DNA of 64,000 nucleotides. Origin: Muricoccus pecuniae (GTDB lineage: Bacteria; Pseudomonadota; Alphaproteobacteria; Acetobacterales; Acetobacteraceae). The DNA lies in the NCBI RefSeq assembly GCF_014199205.1, contig NZ_JACIJD010000011.1:1-64000 (forward strand), read 5' to 3'. The notes below the pieces were generated by a model that was given only the letters and a program-made list of their open reading frames with translations, had not been told where the DNA came from and made no database searches. A program made the translations under genes and the position numbers. Shown in pieces: positions 51,137-59,795 of this stretch. Numbering within the stretch: position 1 is the stretch's first letter; every line of letters begins with the position of its first letter.

Positions 51137-53956
51137 ATGCCCGCATCCGAGAATTCCGACACCGCTCCGGCGACGCCGCGCGCCACGGCGCGCCTGCAGT
51201 TCCACAAGGACTTCACGCTGGATGCGGCGGTGCCGCTGGTGCCGTACTTCCGCAAGCTCGGGATCAGCCATCTCTACGCCTCGCCGGTCCTGAAGGCGCG
51301 GCCGGGCTCGACCCATGGCTACGACATCGTGGACCCCGAGCGGATCAACCCCGAGCTGGGCGGGGAGGAGGCGCTGCGCCGCCTCGTCGCCGCGCTCCGC
51401 GAGAACGGCATGGGGCTGATCCTCGACATCGTGCCGAACCACATGGGCGTCGGCGGCGCCGACAACGGCTGGTGGCTGGACGTGCTGGAATGGGGGCCAC
51501 AATCCCCCTTCGCCCGCTTCTTCGACATCGACTGGAACCCGCCCGACCCCGCGCTGAACGACAGGATGCTCGCGCCCTTCCTCGGCGCGCCCTACGGCAC
51601 CGTGCTGGAATCGGGCGACCTCGCCCTGCATTTCGAGCCGGAGAGCGGGAAGATCTACGCGGAGTATTTCGAGCACCGCTTCCCCCTCGCGCCGCGCAGC
51701 TACGCCACGATGCTCTCGGCGACCGACGAGCCGCAGCTCGCCGGCCTCGCCCAGGTCTTCCGCGCCCTCGGCGTTGAAGGGGAGCGGGATGCCGTGCGCG
51801 CCGCCGCCTCCATCGCCCTCGACATGCTGGCGGGCCACGCGCGCACGCCAGAGGGCCGCGCGCAGATCGACGCGGTGATCGCGGCGCACGACCCGAAAAC
51901 CGATGAGGGCCGCACGCGGCTGCACGCGCTGCTGGAGGCGCAGAACTACCGCCTGGCCTGGTGGCGCGCGGCGACCGACGAGATCAACTGGCGCCGCTTC
52001 TTCGACGTCACCTCCCTCGGCGGCTTGCAGGTGGAGCGCCCGCGCGTCTTCGAGGCGACCCACGCCCTCATCCTCAGCCTCTACGCGGACGGCCTCATCG
52101 ACGGCGTGCGCGTGGACCATGTGGACGGCCTCGCCGATCCGCGCGGCTACTGCCGCAAGCTGCGCCGGCGCCTGGAAGGCCTCACCGCGCGCCGCCCGGA
52201 GGGGGCGCCGAAGGGCCATCCTCTGCTGCTGATCGAGAAGATCCTCGCCCCCCACGAGAAGCTGCGCCGCGACTGGATGGTGGACGGCACCACCGGCTAC
52301 AACTTCATGGACGAGGTCGCGGGCGTGCTGCACGACCCCGCGGGCGCCGAGCCGCTGGCCGCCACATGGCACGCCATGACCGGCCGCCCCGCCGATTTCG
52401 GGGAGGAGGCGCGGGAGGCGCGGCGCCAGATCCTGCGCTACAATCTCGCCTCCGAGCTGAACGCCACCTCCTTCGCGCTGCGCCGCATCGCCATGCGCGA
52501 CCTCGCCACCCGCGACTTCACCCTCACCGCCATCCGCCGCGCGCTGACGGAGGTGCTGGTCCACTTCCCCGCCTATCGCTCCTATCTCGGCATCGCCGGG
52601 CGCAGCGAGGCGGATCGCCGCCTGCTCGACTGGGCCATCTCGGGCGCCCGCCGCACCATCCGCGAGACCGACCGGCCGCTGCTGGACCTGCTGAATTCCT
52701 GGCTTGGCGGCGATCCGCCGCGGAGCCTGCCCCACGCGCAGCGCCGCGAGCGCCAGCGCGCCGCCATCCGCTTCCAGCAGCTCTCCGCCCCCGTCGCCGC
52801 GAAGTCGGTGGAGGACACGGCCTTCTATCGCTACGGCCGCCTTATCTCCCGCAACGAGGTGGGGTCCGAGCCCTCGCACTTCGCCATCACGCCCCACGCC
52901 TTCCACGCCGCCTGCCGCGACCGCGCGAAGTACTTCCCGCGCGAGATGCTCGCCACCGCCACGCATGACACGAAGCGCGGCGAGGACACGCGCGCGCGGC
53001 TGGCCGCCATCTCCGAGCTGCCGGAGGAATGGGCGGCGACGCTGACGCGCTGGACCCGGCTGAACAGCGTGCTGAAGAAGGAGGTGGATGGCGAGCCCGC
53101 GCCGGACGCGACCGACGAGATCATGCTCTACCAGTCCCTCATCGGTGCCTGGCCACTGGATCTCGACCCCTCCGACGAGGCAGGGGTGGAGGCGCTGATC
53201 AAGCGCCTCGCGGCCTGGCAGGAGAAGGCGCTGCGCGAGGGCAAGCGCCGCTCCGAATGGGCCGTGCCGAACGAGCCCTACGAGGCCGCCTGCCGCGACT
53301 TCCTCACGGCCATGCTGGCAAATGACCGCCCCTCCCGCCTGCGGGAGGAGGTGGCGGCACTGGTGCGGCGCCTCTCCCCGGCGGGCGCGGTGAACGGTCT
53401 CGCCCAGGCGCTGATCCGCTGCACCTCCCCGGGCATCCCGGACCTCTACCAGGGCACGGAGTTCTGGGACTTCTCCCTCGTCGATCCCGACAACCGCCGC
53501 CCCGTGGACTTCGCCGCCCGGGCGGCCGCGCTGGAGGCGGGGGAGCCGCCCGTCGGCCTGCTCTCCCACTGGCGGGACGGGCGGGTGAAGGCGGCCGTGA
53601 TCGCCCGCGCCCTCGCCCTCCGTGCCCGCCATCCCGCGCTCTTCGCGGAGGGCGAGTACATCCCGGTCGAGGCGGAGGGGCCCATGGCGGCGCATGTGCT
53701 GGCCTTCGCGCGCCGGGCGGGGGAGGCGGCCTGCCTCACCGTCGTCACGCGACTGCCCGCCCGCGCCCTGGGCGATTCGTCCGACCCGTTGATCCCCGCC
53801 GAGGCCTGGGGGGAGACGGCGCTGGTGCTGCCGCCCGCCCTGGCCGGCCTGCCCCTGCAGGACGTGCTGGGCGATGCCGGCATGACGGGGGAGGAGCGCC
53901 TCCCGCTGGCCACCCTCCTGGCGCGCCTCCCCGTTTCGCTTCTCGCGACGGGTTGA
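51137..53956 (+). CDS. treY: Malto-oligosyltrehalose synthase
   Basis: This 939-aa GH13 enzyme isomerises the reducing-end maltose unit of a glucan to trehalose. Motifs: ATARLQFHKDFTLDAAVPLV, HLYASPVLKARPGSTHGYD, LDIVPNHMGVGGADNGWW, nucleophile Asp in GVRVDHVDGLADPRGYC, Glu in LLLIEKILAPHEKL and LATATHDTKRGEDTRARL. The length fits longer family members. It is the final enzyme gene of the operon; its TGA overlaps a TTG start of the following histidine kinase. Confidence 0.97.
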   Translation: MPASENSDTAPATPRATARLQFHKDFTLDAAVPLVPYFRKLGISHLYASPVLKARPGSTHGYDIVDPERINPELGGEEALRRLVAALRENGMGLILDIVPNHMGVGGADNGWWLDVLEWGPQSPFARFFDIDWNPPDPALNDRMLAPFLGAPYGTVLESGDLALHFEPESGKIYAEYFEHRFPLAPRSYATMLSATDEPQLAGLAQVFRALGVEGERDAVRAAASIALDMLAGHARTPEGRAQIDAVIAAHDPKTDEGRTRLHALLEAQNYRLAWWRAATDEINWRRFFDVTSLGGLQVERPRVFEATHALILSLYADGLIDGVRVDHVDGLADPRGYCRKLRRRLEGLTARRPEGAPKGHPLLLIEKILAPHEKLRRDWMVDGTTGYNFMDEVAGVLHDPAGAEPLAATWHAMTGRPADFGEEAREARRQILRYNLASELNATSFALRRIAMRDLATRDFTLTAIRRALTEVLVHFPAYRSYLGIAGRSEADRRLLDWAISGARRTIRETDRPLLDLLNSWLGGDPPRSLPHAQRRERQRAAIRFQQLSAPVAAKSVEDTAFYRYGRLISRNEVGSEPSHFAITPHAFHAACRDRAKYFPREMLATATHDTKRGEDTRARLAAISELPEEWAATLTRWTRLNSVLKKEVDGEPAPDATDEIMLYQSLIGAWPLDLDPSDEAGVEALIKRLAAWQEKALREGKRRSEWAVPNEPYEAACRDFLTAMLANDRPSRLREEVAALVRRLSPAGAVNGLAQALIRCTSPGIPDLYQGTEFWDFSLVDPDNRRPVDFAARAAALEAGEPPVGLLSHWRDGRVKAAVIARALALRARHPALFAEGEYIPVEAEGPMAAHVLAFARRAGEAACLTVVTRLPARALGDSSDPLIPAEAWGETALVLPPALAGLPLQDVLGDAGMTGEERLPLATLLARLPVSLLATG

Positions 53957-55467
53957 TCGGGATACCCTGGTCATCGCGGCCCATCCCTGTTCGATGGCGC
54001 CGCGAGCGGGAGGGCGATTCGATCAAGGACTCGTTGCTGCCCGACCGTCCCCAGGCCGAGGCGCGCCCGAGCTGGGCGGAGCAGCGGCTCGCCCTGGCGC
54101 TCGAGGCCTCCGGCATCGCCGGCGCATGGGACTGGGATGCGGGGACGGACCTGATCCACGGCGATGAGCGGGCCTGTGCCCTGCACGGGGTCGATGCCGG
54201 GCTGGGCGCGCGCGGCGCAAGGGGGGCGGAGCTGCTCGTCCATGTCGTGCCGGAGGACCGGCCGGCGCTGGACCGCGCCCTGGCCGCGGCACTCGTCGGC
54301 CGCGCGCCGCTGAACATCAGCTACCGCGTCTGGCCGCCGGGCGGTGATGTGGGCTGGGTGATGCTGCGCGGCCGCGTGCTGCGCGACGCCGCCGGCACGG
54401 CCACGCGCCTGGCCGGGGTCGCGCTCGACATCTCCGAGCAGAAGGACACCGAGGCCGCGCTGCGCGAGAGCGAGGCCCGCTTCCGCGCCATCGCCGACAC
54501 CATGCCCCAGGCCGTGTGGTCCACCCTGCCCGACGGCTATCACGACTACTTCAACCGCCGTTGGTACGAGATAACCGGCACGCAGGCCGGCGAGACCGAG
54601 GGCGGGGCCTGGGCGGAGATCGTCCATTCCGACGACCGGGCCGTTACCTGGGAGCGCTGGCGCCACTCCCTCGCCACCGGCGAGCTCTACGAGGTGGAGT
54701 ACCGCCTCCGCATGGCGGACGGGTCCTGGCGCTGGTTCCTCGGCCGCGCGCTTCCCGTGCGGAACTCGCGCGGGCGGATCACCCGCTGGTTCGGCACCTG
54801 CACCGACATCCATGACATCCGCCGCGCCGCCGAGGAGCGGGAGGTGCTGAGCCACGAGCTGAGCCACCGGATCAAGAACATCTTCTCCGTCATCGGCTCG
54901 CTCGTCTCGCTCTCCGCCCGCGGCCATCCGGAGGCGGCCGAGTTCGCGCAGGAGCTGCGCGGCCGGATCGGCGCCCTGGCCCGCGCCCATGAGTTCGCCC
55001 GCCCGCACAGCGAGGAGAGCCGGCCGGAGACGGGTGGCGGGACGCTGTTCGGCTTCCTCGGCGACCTCCTCTCCCCCTACGACCCGACGCCGGGGAGCGA
55101 GAAGCGCATCGCGGTCGAGGGAGAGGACCAGGAGTTCGGCGACGCCGCCGCCACGCCGCTCGCGCTGCTCTTCCACGAGCTGGCGACGAATGCCGCGAAA
55201 TACGGCGCGCTGTCCGTCCCCACCGGCCGGGTGACGATCGGGGTGGGGTGCGAGGGGGAGGACATCGTCCTGCGCTGGCGGGAGCGGGGCGGGCCGGAGA
55301 TCCCCTGCCCCCCGAAGCATGAGGGCTTCGGCAGCCGCCTGGCCACGATCAGCGTGCAGGGCCAGCTCGGCGGGCGGATGACGCGCCGCTGGCCCCGCGA
55401 GGGGATGGAGCTAGAGGTGCGGCTGCCGCGCGCAGCCCTCGCCCGGCGCCCCCGCGAGCAGCCTTAG
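53953..55467 (+). CDS. PAS-domain sensor histidine kinase (HWE/HisKA_2 type)
   Basis: This is a soluble 504-aa kinase. There are two PAS domains (about residues 45-165 and 175-290; the second has FNRRWYEITGTQAGETEGG and YRLRMADGSWRWFLGRALPV). The HisKA_2/HWE-type dimerisation region is LSHELSHRIKNIFSVIGSL with phospho-His305, then an ATPase domain with LLFHELATNAAKYGALS and GFGSRLATISVQGQLGG. There is no ATG before the PAS region: TTG 53953 overlaps the treY stop, while TTG 54034 with AAGGA upstream is the alternative. Its 3' end overlaps the convergent response regulator by 57 nt. The signal is unknown. Confidence 0.85.
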   Translation: MIGIPWSSRPIPVRWRREREGDSIKDSLLPDRPQAEARPSWAEQRLALALEASGIAGAWDWDAGTDLIHGDERACALHGVDAGLGARGARGAELLVHVVPEDRPALDRALAAALVGRAPLNISYRVWPPGGDVGWVMLRGRVLRDAAGTATRLAGVALDISEQKDTEAALRESEARFRAIADTMPQAVWSTLPDGYHDYFNRRWYEITGTQAGETEGGAWAEIVHSDDRAVTWERWRHSLATGELYEVEYRLRMADGSWRWFLGRALPVRNSRGRITRWFGTCTDIHDIRRAAEEREVLSHELSHRIKNIFSVIGSLVSLSARGHPEAAEFAQELRGRIGALARAHEFARPHSEESRPETGGGTLFGFLGDLLSPYDPTPGSEKRIAVEGEDQEFGDAAATPLALLFHELATNAAKYGALSVPTGRVTIGVGCEGEDIVLRWRERGGPEIPCPPKHEGFGSRLATISVQGQLGGRMTRRWPREGMELEVRLPRAALARRPREQP

Positions 55468-55851
55468 CCCGGGCGGCGGCGAGGCGCAGCGGCCCTCGCG
55501 CAGGGAAACCGCGAAGCGCACCGCTTCCGCCACGGAACCCTCGGTATAGGGCTTGGACAGCACCCCGACCGGCCCCCGCACGCCCGGCCCGACCTGCCGC
55601 GGATTGGCGGTGAGGTAGATCACCATCGCGCCGTGGTCGCGCGCCAGGGCCTCGCCGAGCGCCGGGCCCGTGGGGCCGTCCCGCAGGTTCAGGTCCACCA
55701 GGGCGAGATCCACCCCTTCCTCGGCGGCGGCGAGGGCCTCGGCGGAATCGGCGGCCGTGGCGATCACCTCGTGCCCGAGCGTCTCCAGGCAGAAGGTGAG
55801 GTCGAGGGCGATCAGGGCCTCATCCTCCACGATCAGGACGCGTTGCGACAT
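55411..55851 (-). CDS. Single-domain response regulator
   Basis: This is a 146-aa receiver protein. Acidic pocket Glu9/Asp10 in VLIVEDEALIA, phospho-acceptor Asp53 in LALVDLNLRDG, Thr in VIYLTANPRQ and Lys in VLSKPYTEGSV are all present. No output domain follows; the last ~20 residues are Pro/Gly/Arg-rich and lie in the overlap with the kinase gene. It is the likely partner of the adjacent HWE-type kinase, acting by protein contact or as a phosphate sink. It is transcribed toward the kinase from a separate promoter in 55852-55953. Confidence 0.9.
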   Translation of the reverse strand: MSQRVLIVEDEALIALDLTFCLETLGHEVIATAADSAEALAAAEEGVDLALVDLNLRDGPTGPALGEALARDHGAMVIYLTANPRQVGPGVRGPVGVLSKPYTEGSVAEAVRFAVSLREGRCASPPPGLRLLAGAPGEGCARQPHL

Positions 55852-55953
55852 GCTGCTATCTGAACCCGCACGAATGACGGAACGATGAACCCGGGCGCGG
55901 TGCCCTGGTTTCCCCCGGAAATCAGGATTTGAGGGGCCTGTGTCCGTCGTGCC

Positions 55954-56613
55954 TCAGCCCAGGAGGCGGGACAGCACGACCACCCGCTCGTCCCGGTCCT
56001 CCAGCTCCCGCGTCACGGGCACGCGGAAGCGCGCGACCTCGGCCAGCCCGCCGCGCGGGACATAGGCGCGGCCGGGATCGGCCAGGATCACCCTCGCCCC
56101 CGCCGCGGCGAGGCCGCGCAGCCAGGGCAGGATGTGGTTCGTCATCGGCGCCTCGTAGCAGACATCGCCGGCCAGCACCGTGTCCCAGCGGCAGGGGGCG
56201 CCCACCACGTCCCCGGGCGCCTCGGCCACCGCCACCCCGTTCAGCCGGGCATTGAGGCGCGTCGCGGCATGGGCGAGGGGGTCGATCTCCGCCGCCTCCA
56301 CCACGGCCGCCCCGGCCCGCGCGCAGGCGATGGCGGCCAGCCCCCCGCCCGCCGCGAAGTCCAGCACCCGCCGCCCCGCGACGCGGGACGGGTCGTCCAG
56401 CACCCAGCGGGCGAGCGCCTGGCTGCCGGGCCAGGCGAAGGCCCAGAAGGGCGGCTCAATCCCCTGCTCCCCGAGCCAGGCCTCGGTGGCCTGCCAGATC
56501 GGGGTGATCTCCGTGGCGAGGTGGAGCGGGATCTCGGGCACCAGCGCCGGGCGGGCGATGGCGGTGTGGGCGGCGACGAAGTCCTCCGCCTCCGCCTCCG
56601 CCGGCCCCCTCAT
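55954..56613 (-). CDS. SAM-dependent methyltransferase, ETFB lysine/METTL20-like
   Basis: This is a 219-aa class I methyltransferase. PPFWAFAWPGSQALARWVL precedes the SAM motif VLDFAAGGGLAAIACARAGA, then ADPGRAYVPRGG later. This pattern is typical of the family containing ETF-beta lysine methyltransferases and proteins annotated as nicotinamide N-methylase-like. The substrate is probably a protein lysine, but this is not certain. It is preceded by ubiA 10 nt upstream on the same strand, so the two form an operon. Confidence 0.82.
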   Translation of the reverse strand: MRGPAEAEAEDFVAAHTAIARPALVPEIPLHLATEITPIWQATEAWLGEQGIEPPFWAFAWPGSQALARWVLDDPSRVAGRRVLDFAAGGGLAAIACARAGAAVVEAAEIDPLAHAATRLNARLNGVAVAEAPGDVVGAPCRWDTVLAGDVCYEAPMTNHILPWLRGLAAAGARVILADPGRAYVPRGGLAEVARFRVPVTRELEDRDERVVVLSRLLG

Positions 56614-56623
56614 AGTCGTCCCC

Positions 56624-57523
56624 TCACAGGCGCCCCAGCAGCAGGGCGAGGGCGATCAGCAGCCCCGCGTCGCGGTTCGACCTGAACAGGCGGAGGCAGA
56701 GGCCGGGATCGTGGATGTCCAGCCGCCGCACCTGCCAGGAGAAGTGCAGCGCGGGCAGGATCAGCCCCGCGGCGAAGAGCGGGTGCAGCCCCGCCAGGAA
56801 GCCCGCCGCGGCCAGGAGCAGGATGCAGGCGGCGAAGGCGGCGCCGAGGAAGGGCCGCGTCCGCTCCCCCAGCGTCAGGGCGGAGGATCGGATGCCGACC
56901 AGCGCGTCGTCCTCGCGGTCCTGGTGGGCGTAGATCGTGTCGTAGGCGAGCGTCCAGGCGAAGCCCGCCGCCCAGAGCGCCAGGGCGGGGGCCTCCAGCG
57001 CCCCCGTGGCCGCCGCCCAGCCCATCGGCGCCGCCCAGGTGAAGACGACGCCCAGCACCGCCTGCGGCCAGTTCGTCACCCGCTTGGCCAGGGGATAGAG
57101 AGCCACCGGCAGCAGCGAGGCCACGCCCAGCCCGATGGCGACCGGCGGCAGTTGCAGGAGGATGAGGAGCCCGAGCAGGAGCAGCCCCGCGAGGAAGGCC
57201 AGGGCCTGCCGGGGAAGGACGGCGCCCGAGGCCAGCGGCCGCCCGCGCGTGCGCTCCACCTTCCGGTCGAGGTCGCGGTCCCAGAGGTCGTTCACCACGC
57301 AGCCCGCGCCGCGCATCACCACCGCCCCGACGCCGAACAGGAGGGTGAGCCAGAGCCCCCTCTCCGGGAAGGGCGCGGCGGCGGCGAAAGCCCAGAGGCC
57401 GGGAAGGAAGAGCAGCCAGGAGCCGATCGGCCGGTCCAGCCGCATGAGCAGGGCGTAGGGCACCGCCCAGGCGGGCAGCCAGGCGGAGAGGCCTTCGCGG
57501 CGGATATCGGTGTAAGAGGCCAC
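56624..57523 (-). CDS. ubiA: 4-hydroxybenzoate polyprenyltransferase
   Basis: This 299-aa membrane enzyme attaches the polyprenyl tail in ubiquinone synthesis. MRLDRPIGSWLLFLPGLWAF opens the first helix. The two Asp-rich Mg sites are CVVNDLWDRDLDRKVERTRG and AYDTIYAHQDREDDALVGIR, and there are about eight hydrophobic helices. The GTG start at 57523 (then ASYTDIRREG) has AGGAGG 3 nt upstream and matches relatives; an ATG 12 codons upstream (57559) would overlap the divergent rsmE start by 8 nt. Confidence 0.95.
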   Translation of the reverse strand: MASYTDIRREGLSAWLPAWAVPYALLMRLDRPIGSWLLFLPGLWAFAAAAPFPERGLWLTLLFGVGAVVMRGAGCVVNDLWDRDLDRKVERTRGRPLASGAVLPRQALAFLAGLLLLGLLILLQLPPVAIGLGVASLLPVALYPLAKRVTNWPQAVLGVVFTWAAPMGWAAATGALEAPALALWAAGFAWTLAYDTIYAHQDREDDALVGIRSSALTLGERTRPFLGAAFAACILLLAAAGFLAGLHPLFAAGLILPALHFSWQVRRLDIHDPGLCLRLFRSNRDAGLLIALALLLGRL

Positions 57524-57551
57524 GGCCCTCCTGTCCGACGGATCATCGCCC

Positions 57552-58280
57552 GTGTCCATCCCGCGCCTCTTCACCGAACACGACCTCCGCGCCGGGATCG
57601 CCGTCCCGGCCGCGCCGGGGCAGGGCCGGTATCTCGGCGCCGTCATGCGCAAGAAGGAGGGGGACGCGGTGGTCCTCTTCAACGGGCGGGACGGGGAGTG
57701 GCGCGGCCGCCTCGGCCCCATCCGCAAGGACGACGCGGCGCTGATCCCCGAGGGGATGATCCGCCCCCAGCCCCCCGCCGCCGGCCCCGTGCTGCTGATG
57801 GCCGCCCTCAAAAGGGAGGCGATGGAGTGGGTGGTGGAGAAGGCGACGGAGCTTGGCGCCCGCGCCATCCGCCCCGTGATCACCGCGCGCGCCGTGCCGG
57901 ACCGGGTGAACCGCGCCCGCCTCACCCTCATCGCGCGGGAGGCCGCCGAGCAGTGCGAGCGGCTGGACGTGCCGGAGATGGCCGAGGCCGTGCCCCTCCA
58001 CGCCGCCCTTGATGCCTGGGACGGCACCCCCCTGCTGGTCGCGGCCGAGCGCCGCGACGCGCCCCCCCTGGCGAACCTCCCGCCCGGCCCGCCGCCCGCG
58101 ATCCTTGTGGGGCCGGAAGGAGGGTTCACGGGACCGGAACTTGACGCCCTGGCACGGCATCCCTTTGTTGCATTGGTCAGCCTCGGCCCCCGAATCCTCC
58201 GGGCGGAGACGGCGGCGGTCTCGGCGCTCGCGGTCGTGCAGGCGATCCGCGGCGATTGGGCCCACCACACGGACGAGTAG
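57552..58280 (+). CDS. rsmE: 16S rRNA (uracil(1498)-N(3))-methyltransferase
   Basis: This is a 242-aa SPOUT-class enzyme methylating U1498 of 16S rRNA. A PUA-like N-terminal part (MSIPRLFTEHDLRAG; GRYLGAVMRKKEGDAVVLFN in part) is followed by AALKREAMEWVVEKATELG, ILVGPEGGFTGPELDAL and VSLGPRILRAETAAVSALAV, the knot region binding SAM. The start is GTG at 57552, with only a weak ribosome site. gshA follows 7 nt downstream, an arrangement common in alphaproteobacteria. Confidence 0.96.
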   Translation: MSIPRLFTEHDLRAGIAVPAAPGQGRYLGAVMRKKEGDAVVLFNGRDGEWRGRLGPIRKDDAALIPEGMIRPQPPAAGPVLLMAALKREAMEWVVEKATELGARAIRPVITARAVPDRVNRARLTLIAREAAEQCERLDVPEMAEAVPLHAALDAWDGTPLLVAAERRDAPPLANLPPGPPPAILVGPEGGFTGPELDALARHPFVALVSLGPRILRAETAAVSALAVVQAIRGDWAHHTDE

Positions 58281-58287
58281 AGAACGC

Positions 58288-59631
58288 ATGTCGAATCCTG
58301 GCGAGGCCGACCTCACGCCCATCCAGTCCGTGAGCGACCTCGCCGGATGGTTCGCCGCCGGCAGCAAGCCGCGCGAGGCCTGGCGCGTGGGCACGGAGCA
58401 CGAGAAGATCGGCTTCTACCGCGAGGGCTTCGCCCCGCCGCCCTACGAGCCCCAGGGCATCTGCGCCCTACTGGACGGGCTGGCCGCCCGCGGCTGGGAG
58501 CGGATCGAGGACGCGGGCAAGCTCATCGGCCTCAAGCGCGGCGAGGCGAGCGTGAGCCTCGAGCCGGGCGGGCAGTTCGAGCTGTCGGGCGCCCCCGTTT
58601 CCACCATCGCCGAGACCGAGGCCGAGCTGGACGACCATCTCCGCGACCTCCGCGAGGTGGCCGAGCCGCTGGGCATCGGCTTCGCCGGCATCGGCTTCCA
58701 CCCCCTCGCCACGCGCGAGGCGATGCCCTGGATGCCCAAGACGCGCTACGCGATCATGCGGAACTACATGCCGCGCGTGGGCGACATGGGCCTCGACATG
58801 ATGCTCCGCACCGCGACCGTGCAGGCCAACCTCGACTTCGGGGACGAGGCGGACATGGTGCAGAAGCTCCGCGTCTCCCTCGCCCTCCAGCCGCTCGCCA
58901 CCGCGCTCTTTGCCAACTCCCCCTTCCGCGAGGGGGAGCCAACGGAGTACCGCACGCTGCGCGGCCAGGTCTGGTCCCGCACCGATCCGGACCGCACGGG
59001 CATCCCCGCCGTCGCCTTCGAGGACGGCTTCGGCTTCGAGCGCTTCGCCGACTGGGTTCTCGACGTGCCAATGTACTTCATCATGCGCGACGGCCGCTTC
59101 GTGGACGCGACGGGCAACACCTTCCGCGAGTTCATGGCGCGCGGCCTGCCGGGCGATCCCTCCGTGCGCGCCACCATGGGCGACTGGGCGGACCATGTGA
59201 CGACGGTCTTCACCGATGTCCGCCTCAAGCGCTTCCTCGAGATGCGCGGCTCCGACATGGGCTCGGCCGAGATGGTCTGCGCGCTTCCCGCCTTCTGGGT
59301 CGGGCTGCTCTACGACGACGCCGCGCAGAAGGCCGCGGCCCGCCTCGTGCGCGGCTGGTCGGTGGCGCAGATGCAGGCGCTGCGCGCCGACGTGCCGAGG
59401 CGCGCGCTGGACGCAACCATCGGCGGCGCCACGCTGCGCGAGGTGGCGCGGGACGTGCTGACTATCTCGCGCGAGGGGCTGCGCGCACGCGGCCAGGGCG
59501 AGGAGCGCTTCCTCGAGCCGCTGGAGCGCATCGTGGCTTCCGGCGAGACCCAGGCGGACCGCTGGCTGCGCCTGAACACGGAGAGCTGGGAAGGCGACGT
59601 CTCGCGCGTGTTCGAGGCGGCCGCGCTCTGA
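58288..59631 (+). CDS. gshA: Glutamate-cysteine ligase, plant/alphaproteobacterial type
   Basis: This 447-aa ATP-dependent enzyme performs the first step of glutathione synthesis. VGTEHEKIGFYREGFAPPPY, LKRGEASVSLEPGGQFELSG, MPKTRYAIMRNYMPRVGDMG and LRTATVQANLDFGDEADMV are family signatures. The length fits the class shared with plants and proteobacteria rather than the E. coli form. The ATG at 58288 is just after the rsmE stop. A hairpin follows at 59648. Confidence 0.96.
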   Translation: MSNPGEADLTPIQSVSDLAGWFAAGSKPREAWRVGTEHEKIGFYREGFAPPPYEPQGICALLDGLAARGWERIEDAGKLIGLKRGEASVSLEPGGQFELSGAPVSTIAETEAELDDHLRDLREVAEPLGIGFAGIGFHPLATREAMPWMPKTRYAIMRNYMPRVGDMGLDMMLRTATVQANLDFGDEADMVQKLRVSLALQPLATALFANSPFREGEPTEYRTLRGQVWSRTDPDRTGIPAVAFEDGFGFERFADWVLDVPMYFIMRDGRFVDATGNTFREFMARGLPGDPSVRATMGDWADHVTTVFTDVRLKRFLEMRGSDMGSAEMVCALPAFWVGLLYDDAAQKAAARLVRGWSVAQMQALRADVPRRALDATIGGATLREVARDVLTISREGLRARGQGEERFLEPLERIVASGETQADRWLRLNTESWEGDVSRVFEAAAL

Positions 59632-59647
59632 GAGGCTGAAGAACTTT

Positions 59648-59670
59648 CCTGTCCAGCACAGGGCTTTCTT
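59648..59670 (+). terminator. Probable terminator after gshA
   Basis: A short stem, CCTGT (59648-59652) with ACAGG (59658-59662), has a 5-nt loop and is followed by GCTTTCTT. It lies 16 nt after the gshA stop. The stem is short for such GC-rich DNA, so confidence is moderate. Confidence 0.5.
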
Positions 59671-59795
59671 AACCCAGGTTACGCCGGCGCTCACGATCGG
59701 GGGATCGCGCCGGGGCGGCGAAACAACGGTGTCCCGCAGCCGCTTGTGGGAGGTCCGCGCGCCAGGCCAGGCCGGCGCGCGCCAAAGGAACCCCC

